This document shows positions 1-8,775 of a stretch of DNA of 64,000 nt, one piece after another. The stretch covers positions 62,001-126,000 of the forward strand of contig CADBYS010000004.1 in assembly GCA_902798965.1 (NCBI GenBank), in the 5' to 3' direction. Every line of letters starts with the position of its first letter. Position 1 is the first letter of the stretch. Position numbers and translations under genes: made by a program. Below the pieces are notes generated by a model. It was given only the letters and a program-made list of their open reading frames with translations, was not told the DNA's origin and made no database searches. This stretch comes from an uncultured Bacteroidales bacterium. Its GTDB lineage: Bacteria; Bacteroidota; Bacteroidia; Bacteroidales; Paludibacteraceae.

Positions 1-975
1 CACCTTTTGTACCGTCTCGCCAAAGGCTACGATGTTATTGCCGGGCTCCATCTCCATACTGATAAGCAAGGCGTTGGGGATTGACGATTGAGCGATTGAC
101 GATTGACGATTGCTTGACGATTGATTGCTGATTGACGAATTGTAGCAACGGATGAACTGCGAGGGATCAGGCAGTTGGCGCTCGATGCGGGCAATATCCT
201 TCAGGCGCAGCACGCTGCCCGTGAGCGGATCGGTGCGGATGATCTGTTGTCCTATCTCAAACTCGCCGCTATACGGTATATCAATGAGCATACTGCTTCC
301 ATCGGCATTGCCGCCAACGGTACGCAAACCCTGCAAGAGCAGTTGCGCCTGCAGTGCAGCGGGTGTGATGCCATAAGCAGCAAGGCGTTGCAAATCGAGC
401 GTAACGGATATCTGTTCATGCTGCGCGCCAAGGATCTTGAGTTTTCCTATCTCGGGAATATCGCGCAACCGGCGGGTGAGTTGTTCGGCATAGCGCTGCA
501 GTTGCGGCACGCTGCGCTCACTGCTCGTGACCGACAAGAGGATGGATGCCGTATTGCCGAAATCATCAATCAGCACTACCTCCGCTACACCTGTAGGCAG
601 TTGGGTCTTCTTCAGCAGGTTTAGCCCCGCACGTATCTTCGCCCACACCTCGTCCTTGCGCATTACAGAGTTGCGGAGCATGACGTAGCAGTACACTACC
701 CCATCTTCGGTCGTGGAATAGGTGAGTTGCTTATCCACCTCCTCGTAGGAGTTAATGAACTCCTCAAGCGGAAAAGTAACCTGCTGCTCCACATCCTCAG
801 CCGTAGCACCCGGGTAGATTGCCGCCACCACGCCTTGACGTATAGTAAATTGCGGAAACTCATCCTTGCTCATCTGCGGCAATGCCCATATACCGAATAG
901 CGACATCACCCCGAACAGGAAGAAGATGATGCTATGATTGCGCAAAGCGCCTTGTATGTGATCGCGAGCTTGCAA
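1..975 (-). CDS. RND efflux permease (AcrB/MexF-like), N-terminal part, runs off the window
   Basis: Inner-membrane pump subunit of a tripartite RND efflux system; proton-driven export together with the adaptor encoded just upstream. The reading frame is open from a TTG at 975 to base 1, about 325 residues. It begins with a short cytoplasmic segment and TM1 (FFLFGVMSLFGIWAL), then the porter-domain hallmarks: EFPQF, a VVAAIYPGATAEDVEQQV stretch, the EEVDKQLTYSTTEDG region and MEMEPGNNIVAF. TTG is chosen because the only upstream ATG in this frame is followed two codons later by TAA. At about residues 278-299 a Ser/Asn/Gln-rich segment (SSISNQSSSNRQSS) interrupts the place where relatives read straight from an IRYN-type motif into the LLISMEM strand; it is encoded by a heptanucleotide array. 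It lies 34 nt downstream of the adaptor gene. The family call is firm; the substrate is unknown. Confidence 0.9.
   Translation of the reverse strand, partial: MQARDHIQGALRNHSIIFFLFGVMSLFGIWALPQMSKDEFPQFTIRQGVVAAIYPGATAEDVEQQVTFPLEEFINSYEEVDKQLTYSTTEDGVVYCYVMLRNSVMRKDEVWAKIRAGLNLLKKTQLPTGVAEVVLIDDFGNTASILLSVTSSERSVPQLQRYAEQLTRRLRDIPEIGKLKILGAQHEQISVTLDLQRLAAYGITPAALQAQLLLQGLRTVGGNADGSSMLIDIPYSGEFEIGQQIIRTDPLTGSVLRLKDIARIERQLPDPSQFIRCYNSSISNQSSSNRQSSIAQSSIPNALLISMEMEPGNNIVAFGETVQKV
79..142. repeat. Heptanucleotide array, GATTGAC family, inside the RND permease
   Basis: Units read GATTGAC, GATTGAGC, GATTGAC, GATTGAC, GATTGCTTGAC, GATT, GATTGCT, GATTGAC. On the minus strand it encodes a Ser/Asn/Gln-rich insertion in the permease. 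The related GATTGCT family recurs at 58554-58609 and 59114-59155. Confidence 0.9.
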
Positions 976-1016
976 GGTTAAACGGTTAAAATGTTAAGCC
1001 ATTGTATTGTTAAAAT
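976..1016. repeat. Octanucleotide array, GTTAA core, between adaptor and permease
   Basis: GGTTAAAC, GGTTAAAA, TGTTAAGC and a further GTTAAAAT are spaced in steps of eight. The array spans the adaptor stop codon and ends next to the TTG start of the permease. It has the same core as the larger array at 8712-8775. Confidence 0.6.
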
Positions 1017-2029
1017 TCCATGAGAGCATCATGGTAGAGTTTCTGGTAGCCTTTTACTACCACCTTATCGCCTTTGTTTAGTCCGGACAGGACTTGCACG
1101 CCATCGGCCTGGTAGTCGCCTAAAGTGATCCGTCGGCGCTCGGCTCTGCCGTATTGGTTTGCAACCCACACGGCTGCTCCTTCGGGTAGCATCATCACGC
1201 ACTGTTGCGGAATGATCACGGCGCTGCTTACCTGCCGGTCGATTCGGAGCGTTCCTACCATGCCCGGTAGCATGTTCGCCGGCGGATTGACCACCAATGC
1301 TTCAACAGGATAAGTGTGCGTCAGTGCGTTGGCCTGCACGTTGATTTGCGTGATGCAGGCGCGCAAGGTATCAACCTGCAAAGCAGGGATAGCCAGCCGC
1401 GCTGTATCGCCTGTATGCAACTCAGCCACTTCGTTTTCCGGCACAGGAATAACCACCGTAAACCCGCGCATATCCAATAGCGTCATTACCGTTACAGCGG
1501 GAGTAAGATGCTGACCGGTATGCAGGTTGCTGAAGGTTATGGTACCATCCTCGGGTGCATGGAGTTCACACTGCCTTACTTGTTGCTGTGCGGCTGCGAC
1601 AGCAGCTTGAGCTTGGTCGAGTTTGGTTTGCAGCTCGACCATCTGTATATCGGTGATGAGCCCTTTCTGATGCAGAGGCGTAGTGCGACGCATGGCATCC
1701 TGAGCTTGCTTGAGTGCCGCCGTTGTGGAGCGCAAAGCCTGACGCGCATCGGTATCATCCACCCGCAGCAACAAATCGCCTTTCCTGACTTCGGCATTGG
1801 GCTTGACGCATAATTCGGTTATCGTACCACCATAAGGCATACTCAGAGGTATATGCGCCTGCTCTTGCACCGTAGCCATATACGAACGGTTGCATAGTGA
1901 AGAGACCGGATTGACCGTCATCACCTGGCAGCGGACAGGAGGTATTGTCCGCTGCTTCTGTTCGCGGATGATGCACGAACCCAACAACAAGCTGAGCGGC
2001 AACAAGATATATAGCGTTATATGTTTCAT
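1010..2029 (-). CDS. RND efflux periplasmic adaptor (membrane fusion protein), lipoprotein
   Basis: 339 residues. It links the inner-membrane RND pump to an outer-membrane channel. A lipoprotein signal is visible, with LGSC and the lipidated Cys at residue 19. The barrel-sandwich half-motifs flank an alpha-hairpin at about residues 95-165 (heptad-rich, LKQAQDAMRR ... TKLDQAQAAVAAAQQQ), followed by a beta-barrel (IPVPENEVAELHTGDTARLAI) and a membrane-proximal domain with NPPANMLPGMVGTLRI, all typical of the HlyD/MexA group. Its ATG overlaps the coaE stop by 4 nt, so translation is probably coupled. The RND permease follows. No outer-membrane factor gene is in view; it may lie beyond base 1. 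The family assignment is firm, the cargo unknown. Confidence 0.92.
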   Translation of the reverse strand: MKHITLYILLPLSLLLGSCIIREQKQRTIPPVRCQVMTVNPVSSLCNRSYMATVQEQAHIPLSMPYGGTITELCVKPNAEVRKGDLLLRVDDTDARQALRSTTAALKQAQDAMRRTTPLHQKGLITDIQMVELQTKLDQAQAAVAAAQQQVRQCELHAPEDGTITFSNLHTGQHLTPAVTVMTLLDMRGFTVVIPVPENEVAELHTGDTARLAIPALQVDTLRACITQINVQANALTHTYPVEALVVNPPANMLPGMVGTLRIDRQVSSAVIIPQQCVMMLPEGAAVWVANQYGRAERRRITLGDYQADGVQVLSGLNKGDKVVVKGYQKLYHDALMEF

Positions 2030-2628
2030 TGCTCTACAAATCGGATAAGTTGTTCAACTATATGGGCTATGGGTGTTGCATCATCATTAACGAGCTTGAG
2101 GTCGTACGGTTGATGCTGCAAGCTCTCTTCCTCTATTATTTGTGCGTGTATGCGCGCGCGAACCTGCTCCGCATCCATCTGTTGCCCGCGTTTGGCAGCG
2201 CGCAGGAGCACACGCTCTATGCGTTCCTGTTCCGGCGCAGTGATGAGCACCACGGCATCGCATAGTTTCGCCAAACCCGAAGATATCAATATCGCCGACT
2301 CAACAAATCTGACATCTGATTGATGACTGCTTCCTTCCGCCCAGCGGCGTATATCGCGCTCCACAGCAGGATGAACAATAGCATTGAGTCGAGCAAGTTT
2401 GCTCTTGTCGGCAAACACCTGCGCAGCCACCCATTGCGTCTGATACACACCGTTTCGATAAACCTCTTCGCCGAATAGTTCTACCATCTGCCGGCGTACA
2501 TCAGGATCTTCGAGTATTAGTCGCTTAGCCTCGGCATCGCAGTCATACACAGGATAGCCGCGCCGCGCTATACTACGCAGTACGGTCGATTTGCCGCTTC
2601 CTATGCCTCCTGTTACGCCGATGATCAT
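2026..2628 (-). CDS. coaE: Dephospho-CoA kinase
   Basis: 200 residues, normal length. It catalyses the last step of coenzyme A synthesis, ATP-dependent 3'-phosphorylation of dephospho-CoA. The P-loop GVTGGIGSGKST lies at residues 4-15, and the family signatures DCDAEAK (about residue 29) and NAIVHPAVERD (about residue 82) are present. It sits between an MBOAT gene (5 nt upstream) and the efflux adaptor (4 nt overlap) within the minus-strand run. Nothing is missing from the catalytic core. Confidence 0.96.
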   Translation of the reverse strand: MIIGVTGGIGSGKSTVLRSIARRGYPVYDCDAEAKRLILEDPDVRRQMVELFGEEVYRNGVYQTQWVAAQVFADKSKLARLNAIVHPAVERDIRRWAEGSSHQSDVRFVESAILISSGLAKLCDAVVLITAPEQERIERVLLRAAKRGQQMDAEQVRARIHAQIIEEESLQHQPYDLKLVNDDATPIAHIVEQLIRFVEQ

Positions 2629-2633
2629 AATTG

Positions 2634-4394
2634 TTAGAATTGGAAGTAGATGAACGGTTGCATGTCGGCAGTGATGAACTGGTATGCAATGAGCACAGCC
2701 GCAGCCGCGGCCAGAATCATCAACGGCAGTGGCAGTGCCGCAAATGCCAACCTGTACCTACGTTTCAGGCGCGAGGGCAACCAATGGATGATCATTCCCA
2801 TCACGAAGAGGATAACTACATACCGGTATTCCTGCACGAATGGCAGAATGATACTGTTATCCCACGCACAGCCTATCTGCGTAACCATCTGTTTAGCTGT
2901 TTCCCATGCTTCGCGGTTGGCAGTAGCGGGGTCAAGGTTACTGGCAGAGCGGAAGAACAGACGGGTGAACGAGATAAACACGAAGGTCTGCAGTATCGCC
3001 CAAGCATTGTCAATCCACGCGACGAAACGGTTGGTAGCTCGTATGCCCCACAGCCAGCCTACATACCAAATAGATGTGCCTACCCACACAATGAGCACCC
3101 ATACCTCGAGCATGTTCACAAGCGGGTTGACACCATGCGTGAGTTGCCGCGCCACAACCATACCGATAGCCAGCAGCAGCATAAGCACGTAGCGCAGATG
3201 TTCGCTCAGCGCACGCCAGCACTTATTTACAATCATGCCTATGCCGTTAAGCGCACCCCAGATTACGAAGTTCCAACTTGCCCCATGCCACAAGCCGCCG
3301 ATAAGCATGGTAAGGAACGAGTTGAAGTTCGATGAAAGCAGTTTACTTGCCGGACGACCGAACAGCGTACGATTGCCGCCAAGCGGAATATATACGTACG
3401 CTTTCAACCAACGCGAGAGCGACTGATGCCAGCGACGCCAGAACTCCTGAGGGTTACGTGACTTGTACGGCGAGTCGAAGTTCTGCGGCAGATAGAAACC
3501 CATAAGCAACGCCACACCGATAGCGATATCCGTGTAACCCGAGAAATCTGCATACACCTGCATCGAATATGTGAGCAGGGCAAAGAAGTTCTCGAAGCCC
3601 GAGAAGAGCATAGGACTCTGGAACACGCGGTCAATGAAGTTAACAGCCAGGTAGTCGGAAAGGATGATCTTCTTCAGCAGACCGTTCAATATCCAGAACA
3701 CCGCTATGCCAAACTGCCGGCGGGTGAGGAAGAAGGGCTTATATAGTTGCGGCACGAACTCCGAAGCACGGACAATTGGGCCGGCCACAAGTTGCGGGAA
3801 GAACGACACATAGAAACCGAAGTCCAGCAGGTTGCTCACAGGCTGAATCTTCCCGCGGTAGATATCCGCCGCATACGAGATGACCTGGAAGATATAGAAC
3901 GATATACCCACCGGCAAGATAATACGATCAACCAGGAAGCGGCCGTCATGACTGAACCCATTACCTATATAAGCGAAGATGTCGAACACCTGCACCTCCG
4001 TACCGAACAGATCGTTGAAGATGTTCGTAAAGAAATACGCGTACTTGAAGTAGAACAGCAGCGACAGATCGATACACACGCTCAGAATCAGCCACAACTT
4101 GGCTGCTTTCGACTTTTGACTTTCGACTTTTGACTTATATATCCGCTTGCCGATGAGCCAATCGCTTAGCGTGATGAATGCCAGAATGAGCAGAAAGATA
4201 CCTGATGTCTTGTAGTAGAAGAACCACGATGCAGCCATGAGATAGATGTTGCGAGCATGCAATCTGCCACGACTGACGGCTGCTCGCTGCATGATGAGCG
4301 TGAACCCGGCATACACAATAGCGAAGAACGCCCAGAAGTAGAACTGGGTGAACAGCAACGGGTGCATCGGGTCATATGTAAACCACTCAATCAT
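2634..4394 (-). CDS. MBOAT-family O-acyltransferase (AlgI/DltB-like)
   Basis: 586-residue polytopic inner-membrane protein. MBOAT enzymes move acyl groups, usually acetyl, across or at the membrane onto envelope polysaccharides. The family signature GGLWHGASWNFVIWG carries the catalytic His near residue 369, preceded by the FWRRWHQSLSRWLKAYVYIPLGG motif typical of AlgI-like members. Many membrane segments are visible. It overlaps by 8 nt with the upstream SGNH-fold gene; such pairs commonly act together in O-acetylation of a surface glycan. At about residues 85-97 the peptide KSKVESQKSK, encoded by a GACTTTT heptanucleotide array, is inserted into the cytoplasmic loop before the LWLILSVCIDL helix. 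The substrate glycan is unknown. Confidence 0.9.
   Translation of the reverse strand: MIEWFTYDPMHPLLFTQFYFWAFFAIVYAGFTLIMQRAAVSRGRLHARNIYLMAASWFFYYKTSGIFLLILAFITLSDWLIGKRIYKSKVESQKSKAAKLWLILSVCIDLSLLFYFKYAYFFTNIFNDLFGTEVQVFDIFAYIGNGFSHDGRFLVDRIILPVGISFYIFQVISYAADIYRGKIQPVSNLLDFGFYVSFFPQLVAGPIVRASEFVPQLYKPFFLTRRQFGIAVFWILNGLLKKIILSDYLAVNFIDRVFQSPMLFSGFENFFALLTYSMQVYADFSGYTDIAIGVALLMGFYLPQNFDSPYKSRNPQEFWRRWHQSLSRWLKAYVYIPLGGNRTLFGRPASKLLSSNFNSFLTMLIGGLWHGASWNFVIWGALNGIGMIVNKCWRALSEHLRYVLMLLLAIGMVVARQLTHGVNPLVNMLEVWVLIVWVGTSIWYVGWLWGIRATNRFVAWIDNAWAILQTFVFISFTRLFFRSASNLDPATANREAWETAKQMVTQIGCAWDNSIILPFVQEYRYVVILFVMGMIIHWLPSRLKRRYRLAFAALPLPLMILAAAAAVLIAYQFITADMQPFIYFQF
4105..4138. repeat. Heptanucleotide array, GACTTTY family, inside the MBOAT gene
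   Basis: GCTTTC, GACTTTT, GACTTTC, GACTTTT, GACTTAT follow each other at strict 7-nt spacing. Encodes KSKVESQKSK on the minus strand. Same family as 4408, 9119, 56564, 56858 and 60034. Confidence 0.92.
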
Positions 4395-5859
4395 GTATGC
4401 TATCTTGGCTTTCGACTTTTGACTCTTGACTTTCGACTACATAATCGTAGTCTTCCAGCAGTTGTTTGGCGAGTAGGTCGCCTACCTTGCGAGCTCCTGC
4501 TCGCGTGAAGTGTATCATATCGTCACCAGCCAGCCCTACGTCGCGCCAGTGGAACATACTGCCTGCGCCTCCCATCAGGCGGAACAGGGAATAGTACGCT
4601 CCGTTTTCCTCTTCAACCATAGCCGCCAGACACTTGTCGAGATACGGAAGCATGGGATATGACTGCTGTTCGCCATCGATTGTGGTGATCATATCTGCCG
4701 GCCCAATAAACAACAACGAGGCATCGGGCGCTGCCGACATGAGGTACTGAATTTGTTGCCGCATGGCCGCTGTATATCGTTCTACTGCCCCGCGGGAAGA
4801 TAGCGACGGCATAGCATTTCCGCCAAACTGCATGATGACAAGACGAGTGTTCGTTGCGCGGAAGTACGCAGCAAATGGCTCTATGTCCACGGCTGTGAAG
4901 TGCGTACCTGCCGCACCGCGCATAGGGATGTTATCGACCTGCAATCCTGTAGCCGTCTCGAGCGATAGGCCATACACATCTCCCTCTCCGCTAAGCCTGA
5001 GCAGCACATTGCGGCGCAATGTATCCAGTACGATAACCACCTGACGCATCGTGGGTTGCAAACCTAAGGAGTCGGTTGGCGGATCTTGCAGCACGAATCG
5101 CTGCCGTTCAAGCGAATCGGGGATAAGCGCTACGTGTATGCTATCAGAGCACAGAACGCGTATGCGGTCGTAGTTGTAGGTGGGCACTTTCTCACGTAGC
5201 AGTTCAAGGCCGACCTCTATCGGCTCGTTGATACAGGCAACCTGCGACATCGGTCCATAACGGTTGCCGCTCTTCATCCGCATAGCTGAAGGGCCATACG
5301 CCAAGTACCGCTTAACTGCTGTATATGGCAGCGGATGACCGTCCTGCTCTATGCGTTGCTTCACAGTGAATGTAGGTATCGTCTGCACCATGGGCAGTAA
5401 CCCTACTCCACCACCACCAAACCGTTCTTGCAAGCGGTAACGCAGTTGCATGGATATACGGTCTTCCTCAATCTGCGAATCGCCGAGATGTACCACACGC
5501 ACGGATTGACTGCCGGCCTCACTAAGCGCCTGATAGAACAACGGAAGATAGAGTTTGGTTTGAGGTAAAGACTCCGGCAACGTTGTATGACGCGGCCTCG
5601 TTGGCACGGAATCGTTCTTTGCCATGGTTTGTGCCTGTGTAAGAGTATCCGCTACCACCGCAGGCGTATCAACTTCCTCTGCCTCGGCAAGCAGACTATC
5701 TGCCACAGGCTGCGGCAGCGACAACACGGATGCCAATGTTGGGATACGCACCAAGGATGACTTGCCCGCACCAAGCAAGCACACTACCCCAAGGACAGCG
5801 AACGTACAGAGTATGCAAACAAGAATCCTTAACGGTTTCATCTCGTACCAATTATGCAT
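4387..5859 (-). CDS. SGNH/GDSL-fold hydrolase-like protein, probable acetyl-transfer or esterase partner
   Basis: 490 residues if started at the ATG that directly follows the trkH stop; an internal ATG at 5841 (MKPLRILVC) would remove six residues and leave an N-terminal hydrophobic segment (ILVCILCTFAVLGVVCLL) intact. The block I motif HLGDSQIEED places the Asp-Ser pair at residues 127-128, block III is QFGGNA, and the C-terminal D-x-x-H catalytic pair is DMIHFTRAG near residue 450. This is the layout of the peptidoglycan/polysaccharide O-acetylesterase group that accompanies MBOAT genes. The C-terminus (VESQESKVESQDS) is built from a heptanucleotide array lying just before the overlapping MBOAT start. 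The exact reaction is inferred from family and neighbour only. Confidence 0.82.
   Translation of the reverse strand: MHNWYEMKPLRILVCILCTFAVLGVVCLLGAGKSSLVRIPTLASVLSLPQPVADSLLAEAEEVDTPAVVADTLTQAQTMAKNDSVPTRPRHTTLPESLPQTKLYLPLFYQALSEAGSQSVRVVHLGDSQIEEDRISMQLRYRLQERFGGGGVGLLPMVQTIPTFTVKQRIEQDGHPLPYTAVKRYLAYGPSAMRMKSGNRYGPMSQVACINEPIEVGLELLREKVPTYNYDRIRVLCSDSIHVALIPDSLERQRFVLQDPPTDSLGLQPTMRQVVIVLDTLRRNVLLRLSGEGDVYGLSLETATGLQVDNIPMRGAAGTHFTAVDIEPFAAYFRATNTRLVIMQFGGNAMPSLSSRGAVERYTAAMRQQIQYLMSAAPDASLLFIGPADMITTIDGEQQSYPMLPYLDKCLAAMVEEENGAYYSLFRLMGGAGSMFHWRDVGLAGDDMIHFTRAGARKVGDLLAKQLLEDYDYVVESQESKVESQDSIHD
4408..4441. repeat. Heptanucleotide array, GACTTTY family, 3' end of SGNH gene
   Basis: GCTTTC, GACTTTT, GACTCTT, GACTTTC, GACTACA. 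It encodes the hydrophilic C-terminal tail VESQESKVESQ of the SGNH protein and lies just upstream of the MBOAT start codon. Confidence 0.9.
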
Positions 5860-7377
5860 TTATTTGCGCCAAAGTACAGGCGAGAACAATAGCAGCACAG
5901 TGAAGATCTCCAAACGACCGATTAGCATCACAAGCGTCATCACCCACTTTGCCACCAGCGGGAAGTTGGCATAATTACCTGCAGGGCCATATTGCCCAAG
6001 ACTCTCACCCACATTGCCCATTCCGCTCACTGCCGTGGCGAACGCTTCTCCCGGTGAGATGCCGCAAGCGATGAATACAAACGTGGCAAGTATGATGATT
6101 ACGACATAGAAGAACAAGAATGCCATCACATTGTTGGTGACGGTTTGGGAGAGCGGACGGCCATTGAACCGAATAGGCAACACGGCATTCGGATGGATAC
6201 GGCGATACATCTCCGCATAAGCGTTCTTGGCAAAAATAGCAATACGCACCCACTTGATACCGCCGGCCGTACTGCCCGACGCACCGCCTGTGAACATCAT
6301 CAGGAACACAAACACCCAAATCAGTTTTGGCCACAGCATATAATCTGCCGAAGCAAAGCCTGTACTCGTTATCGCTGCACACGTTGTGAAGAAGGCGTTA
6401 CGGAAAGCCCACTCCATGTGTACGGCATAGCCTCGTATCAAATTGTGGTCAAGCAGTCGCGGCAGGTAGTCAGCAGTTTCTATCCACGTGTAATAGACAA
6501 ATAACCCCAACGTAAGCACTACCGTGCAGATAAGTACTGCGCCCACATACCAGCGCGTCTCTTCGTCGTGGTACATCTTTTCGGGTTTGCCCTTCATAAA
6601 ATAGATAATCTGCGCAAAGTTGACACCCGAAAGCAACATGAACGCGGCCACTGTATATTGAATAGCCGGGCTATAAAACATCAGCGAAGTGTTCTTGGTA
6701 GAGAAGCCGCCGGTGGCTATAGTAGCCATAGAGTGGCAAATGGAATCGAACAGATCCATACCGAAGAACTTCAGAACGAGCGTTTCCAACACGGTGAGGA
6801 ACACATATGTACCCCATAGCAATCGGGCTGTGTCGGTTATTCGAGGCGATAGTTTCTCGTAACTTACGCCCGTCACTTCGGCGGCATACAACTGCATACC
6901 GCCCAAACCGAACATGGGCAGTATAGCCACACTGAGCACGATGATACCCATACCTCCCAACCATTGGCAGATAGCTCGCCAAAGCAGTATAGCGTGGGAC
7001 ATGATCTCCACATTTGGAATAACCGTTGCGCCCATTGTGGAGAATCCCGCCATGGTCTCAAACCAACTGTCGGTTACCGTATCCAAAGCACCCGACAGGT
7101 AGAAAGGTAACATACCGAACAGCGAGAACACGATCCACACCAGTGCCACAATCAGATAGCCCTCACGTTCGCTTACCTTACGTTGGGCATTTCTACCTAC
7201 ACGCATGGCTATAGCTCCGGCAATGAGCGTGATGAGCGTGCTCACAGCGAATGCCCCGCCATCGGGGTCGCCATACAAGTACGCAACTACCGTGGGCACT
7301 GCCATGAACAGCGCCTCTATCAGCAGCAACGCACCGTACGTGCGGGATACTATCTTCCAGTTGAATGTTTTTGTCAT
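5860..7377 (-). CDS. trkH: Trk potassium uptake system, membrane subunit TrkH
   Basis: 505 residues. Potassium-translocating subunit of the Trk/Ktr superfamily. The four pore-loop repeats can be read: AGFSTMGATV, ATGGFSTKN, ITSTGFASADY and VSGMGNVGESLG, each with the filter-type Gly. Transmembrane segments surround them. Its start overlaps the trkA stop by 4 nt (trkA lies immediately upstream), so the channel and its cytoplasmic gating subunit are co-translated. Length and order are normal; no insertion array was found in this gene. Confidence 0.95.
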   Translation of the reverse strand: MTKTFNWKIVSRTYGALLLIEALFMAVPTVVAYLYGDPDGGAFAVSTLITLIAGAIAMRVGRNAQRKVSEREGYLIVALVWIVFSLFGMLPFYLSGALDTVTDSWFETMAGFSTMGATVIPNVEIMSHAILLWRAICQWLGGMGIIVLSVAILPMFGLGGMQLYAAEVTGVSYEKLSPRITDTARLLWGTYVFLTVLETLVLKFFGMDLFDSICHSMATIATGGFSTKNTSLMFYSPAIQYTVAAFMLLSGVNFAQIIYFMKGKPEKMYHDEETRWYVGAVLICTVVLTLGLFVYYTWIETADYLPRLLDHNLIRGYAVHMEWAFRNAFFTTCAAITSTGFASADYMLWPKLIWVFVFLMMFTGGASGSTAGGIKWVRIAIFAKNAYAEMYRRIHPNAVLPIRFNGRPLSQTVTNNVMAFLFFYVVIIILATFVFIACGISPGEAFATAVSGMGNVGESLGQYGPAGNYANFPLVAKWVMTLVMLIGRLEIFTVLLLFSPVLWRK

Positions 7378-8708
7378 TTGAAGAACTTTTCTATTCGTTG
7401 CAGTTCGTTACTCTTGCAGAACACCACAACCTGATCACCGGGCAGCAGTTGCGTATCGCCATTCACAAGCAGCGCTTCGCCGGCACGCACCAGTGCACCT
7501 ATATTGCAATCTGCAGGTATGCGCATATTCTTTATCATGTCACGAGTGATGCGGCTGTCTTCGGTCACGAGGAACTCAACAATCTGAGCATCCGCTGTAG
7601 TCAGATTCTGCACATTCTGCACGCTGGCTTTCATCAGCAGACGGTAGATGTAGCTGGCGGCGATGGTCTTCTTGTTAAGCATCGCACCTACCTCCAACTG
7701 CTCGGCCATATTGATATAATCCATGTTCTCTATCTCAGCTATCGTCTTGCGCACGCCAAACCTGCGTGCAGCCAGGCAGGCGAAGATGTTCGCCTCGCTC
7801 CTATCGGTCACAGCCACAAATGCATCGGCATCCTCTATGCCTTCCTCCTTCAATGCCGACATGTCACTGCCGTCGGCATGGATAATCATGGCATCGCCCA
7901 ATTTGACGGATAACTTGTCGCATAACTCGCGGTCGGCCTCCAGCACTTTCACCGTCTTGCCTTCCGGTAGCGACATCACAGCTTTCTGAGCAATCTTGCT
8001 GCCGCCGAAGAAGATGATATTGTTGATCTCCCTTTCGCTCTTGCCGGCTTCCTTTCTGAGCACGGACATATTCTCGCGCGTGCACACGGCATAAATCATA
8101 TCGCCTGCTTCCACGGTGTCCGCACCGCTCGGGATAATCGTATCCAGACCGCGCTTGATTGCTACAATGCGGTAGTTGCCGTGAGCAAAATACCCGGACA
8201 TGAACTGCTTACCTACCATCGGTGCACCTTCGCGGATCTTCACAACGCACAAGTGCAGTTGGCCGTTGCACAGCGTGAGATGATAACGCATCCAGTTCTT
8301 CTTGAGCGACTCGCATATCTCTTGTGCGGCAAGCACCTCGGGATAAATCAAGTGGTTGAGTCCCATCTGCTCAAAGAAACGTTTGTTCTCCGGCAACAGA
8401 TACTCGTAGTTGTCAATACGCGCCAAAGTCTTCTTTGCGCCGAGTTGGTTGGCAATCAGGCAGGCAGTCATGTTCTCCGACTCAGATGGCGTTACAGCGA
8501 CAAACAGATCAACATCCCTCACACCTATTTCTTCCTGGTCGCGGATTGATGTGGGCACACCTACCTTGGTCAGCATATCGTAGTCGGCATCCAGACCTGC
8601 CAGACGCTCTTCGCGCTCGTCCATCAGACTCACATCGATGTTTCCACGCGACAACAACTTCGCCAAGTGCGTACCTACTTCTCCGGCTCCTACTATTACT
8701 ACTCGCAT
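7374..8708 (-). CDS. trkA: Trk potassium uptake system, NAD-binding regulatory subunit TrkA
   Basis: 444 residues with two tandem RCK units, as in full-length TrkA. The first Rossmann motif is VGAGEVGTHLAKLL at residues 5-18, ending in an acidic residue after beta-2 (LMDERE). The second begins near residue 230 (FFGGSKIAQKAV). Each RCK_N is followed by an RCK_C (residues 140-220 and 370-444). It assembles on TrkH and gates potassium uptake in response to nucleotides. It overlaps trkH by 4 nt; upstream is a 51-nt spacer to dxs filled by TTAAC octanucleotides. Confidence 0.95.
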   Translation of the reverse strand: MRVVIVGAGEVGTHLAKLLSRGNIDVSLMDEREERLAGLDADYDMLTKVGVPTSIRDQEEIGVRDVDLFVAVTPSESENMTACLIANQLGAKKTLARIDNYEYLLPENKRFFEQMGLNHLIYPEVLAAQEICESLKKNWMRYHLTLCNGQLHLCVVKIREGAPMVGKQFMSGYFAHGNYRIVAIKRGLDTIIPSGADTVEAGDMIYAVCTRENMSVLRKEAGKSEREINNIIFFGGSKIAQKAVMSLPEGKTVKVLEADRELCDKLSVKLGDAMIIHADGSDMSALKEEGIEDADAFVAVTDRSEANIFACLAARRFGVRKTIAEIENMDYINMAEQLEVGAMLNKKTIAASYIYRLLMKASVQNVQNLTTADAQIVEFLVTEDSRITRDMIKNMRIPADCNIGALVRAGEALLVNGDTQLLPGDQVVVFCKSNELQRIEKFFK

Positions 8709-8711
8709 ATC

Positions 8712-8775
8712 TTAACTATTTAACGACTTAACAATTTAACAGTTTAACGGCTTAACAGTTTAACAACTTAACGCC
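8712..8775. repeat. Octanucleotide array, eight TTAACnnn units, dxs-trkA junction
   Basis: Eight consecutive units with no slippage: TTAAC followed by TAT, GAC, AAT, AGT, GGC, AGT, AAC, GCC. The pentamer is invariant while the other three bases vary freely. The array occupies nearly the whole spacer, enters the 3' end of dxs and provides its stop codon (minus-strand TAA at 8760-8762). Confidence 0.95.

Noticed and set aside
2631-3335. 234-codon plus-strand frame opposite the MBOAT gene
   Set aside because: Shadow of the MBOAT gene, rich in His/Arg/Gln, no start context or family match.
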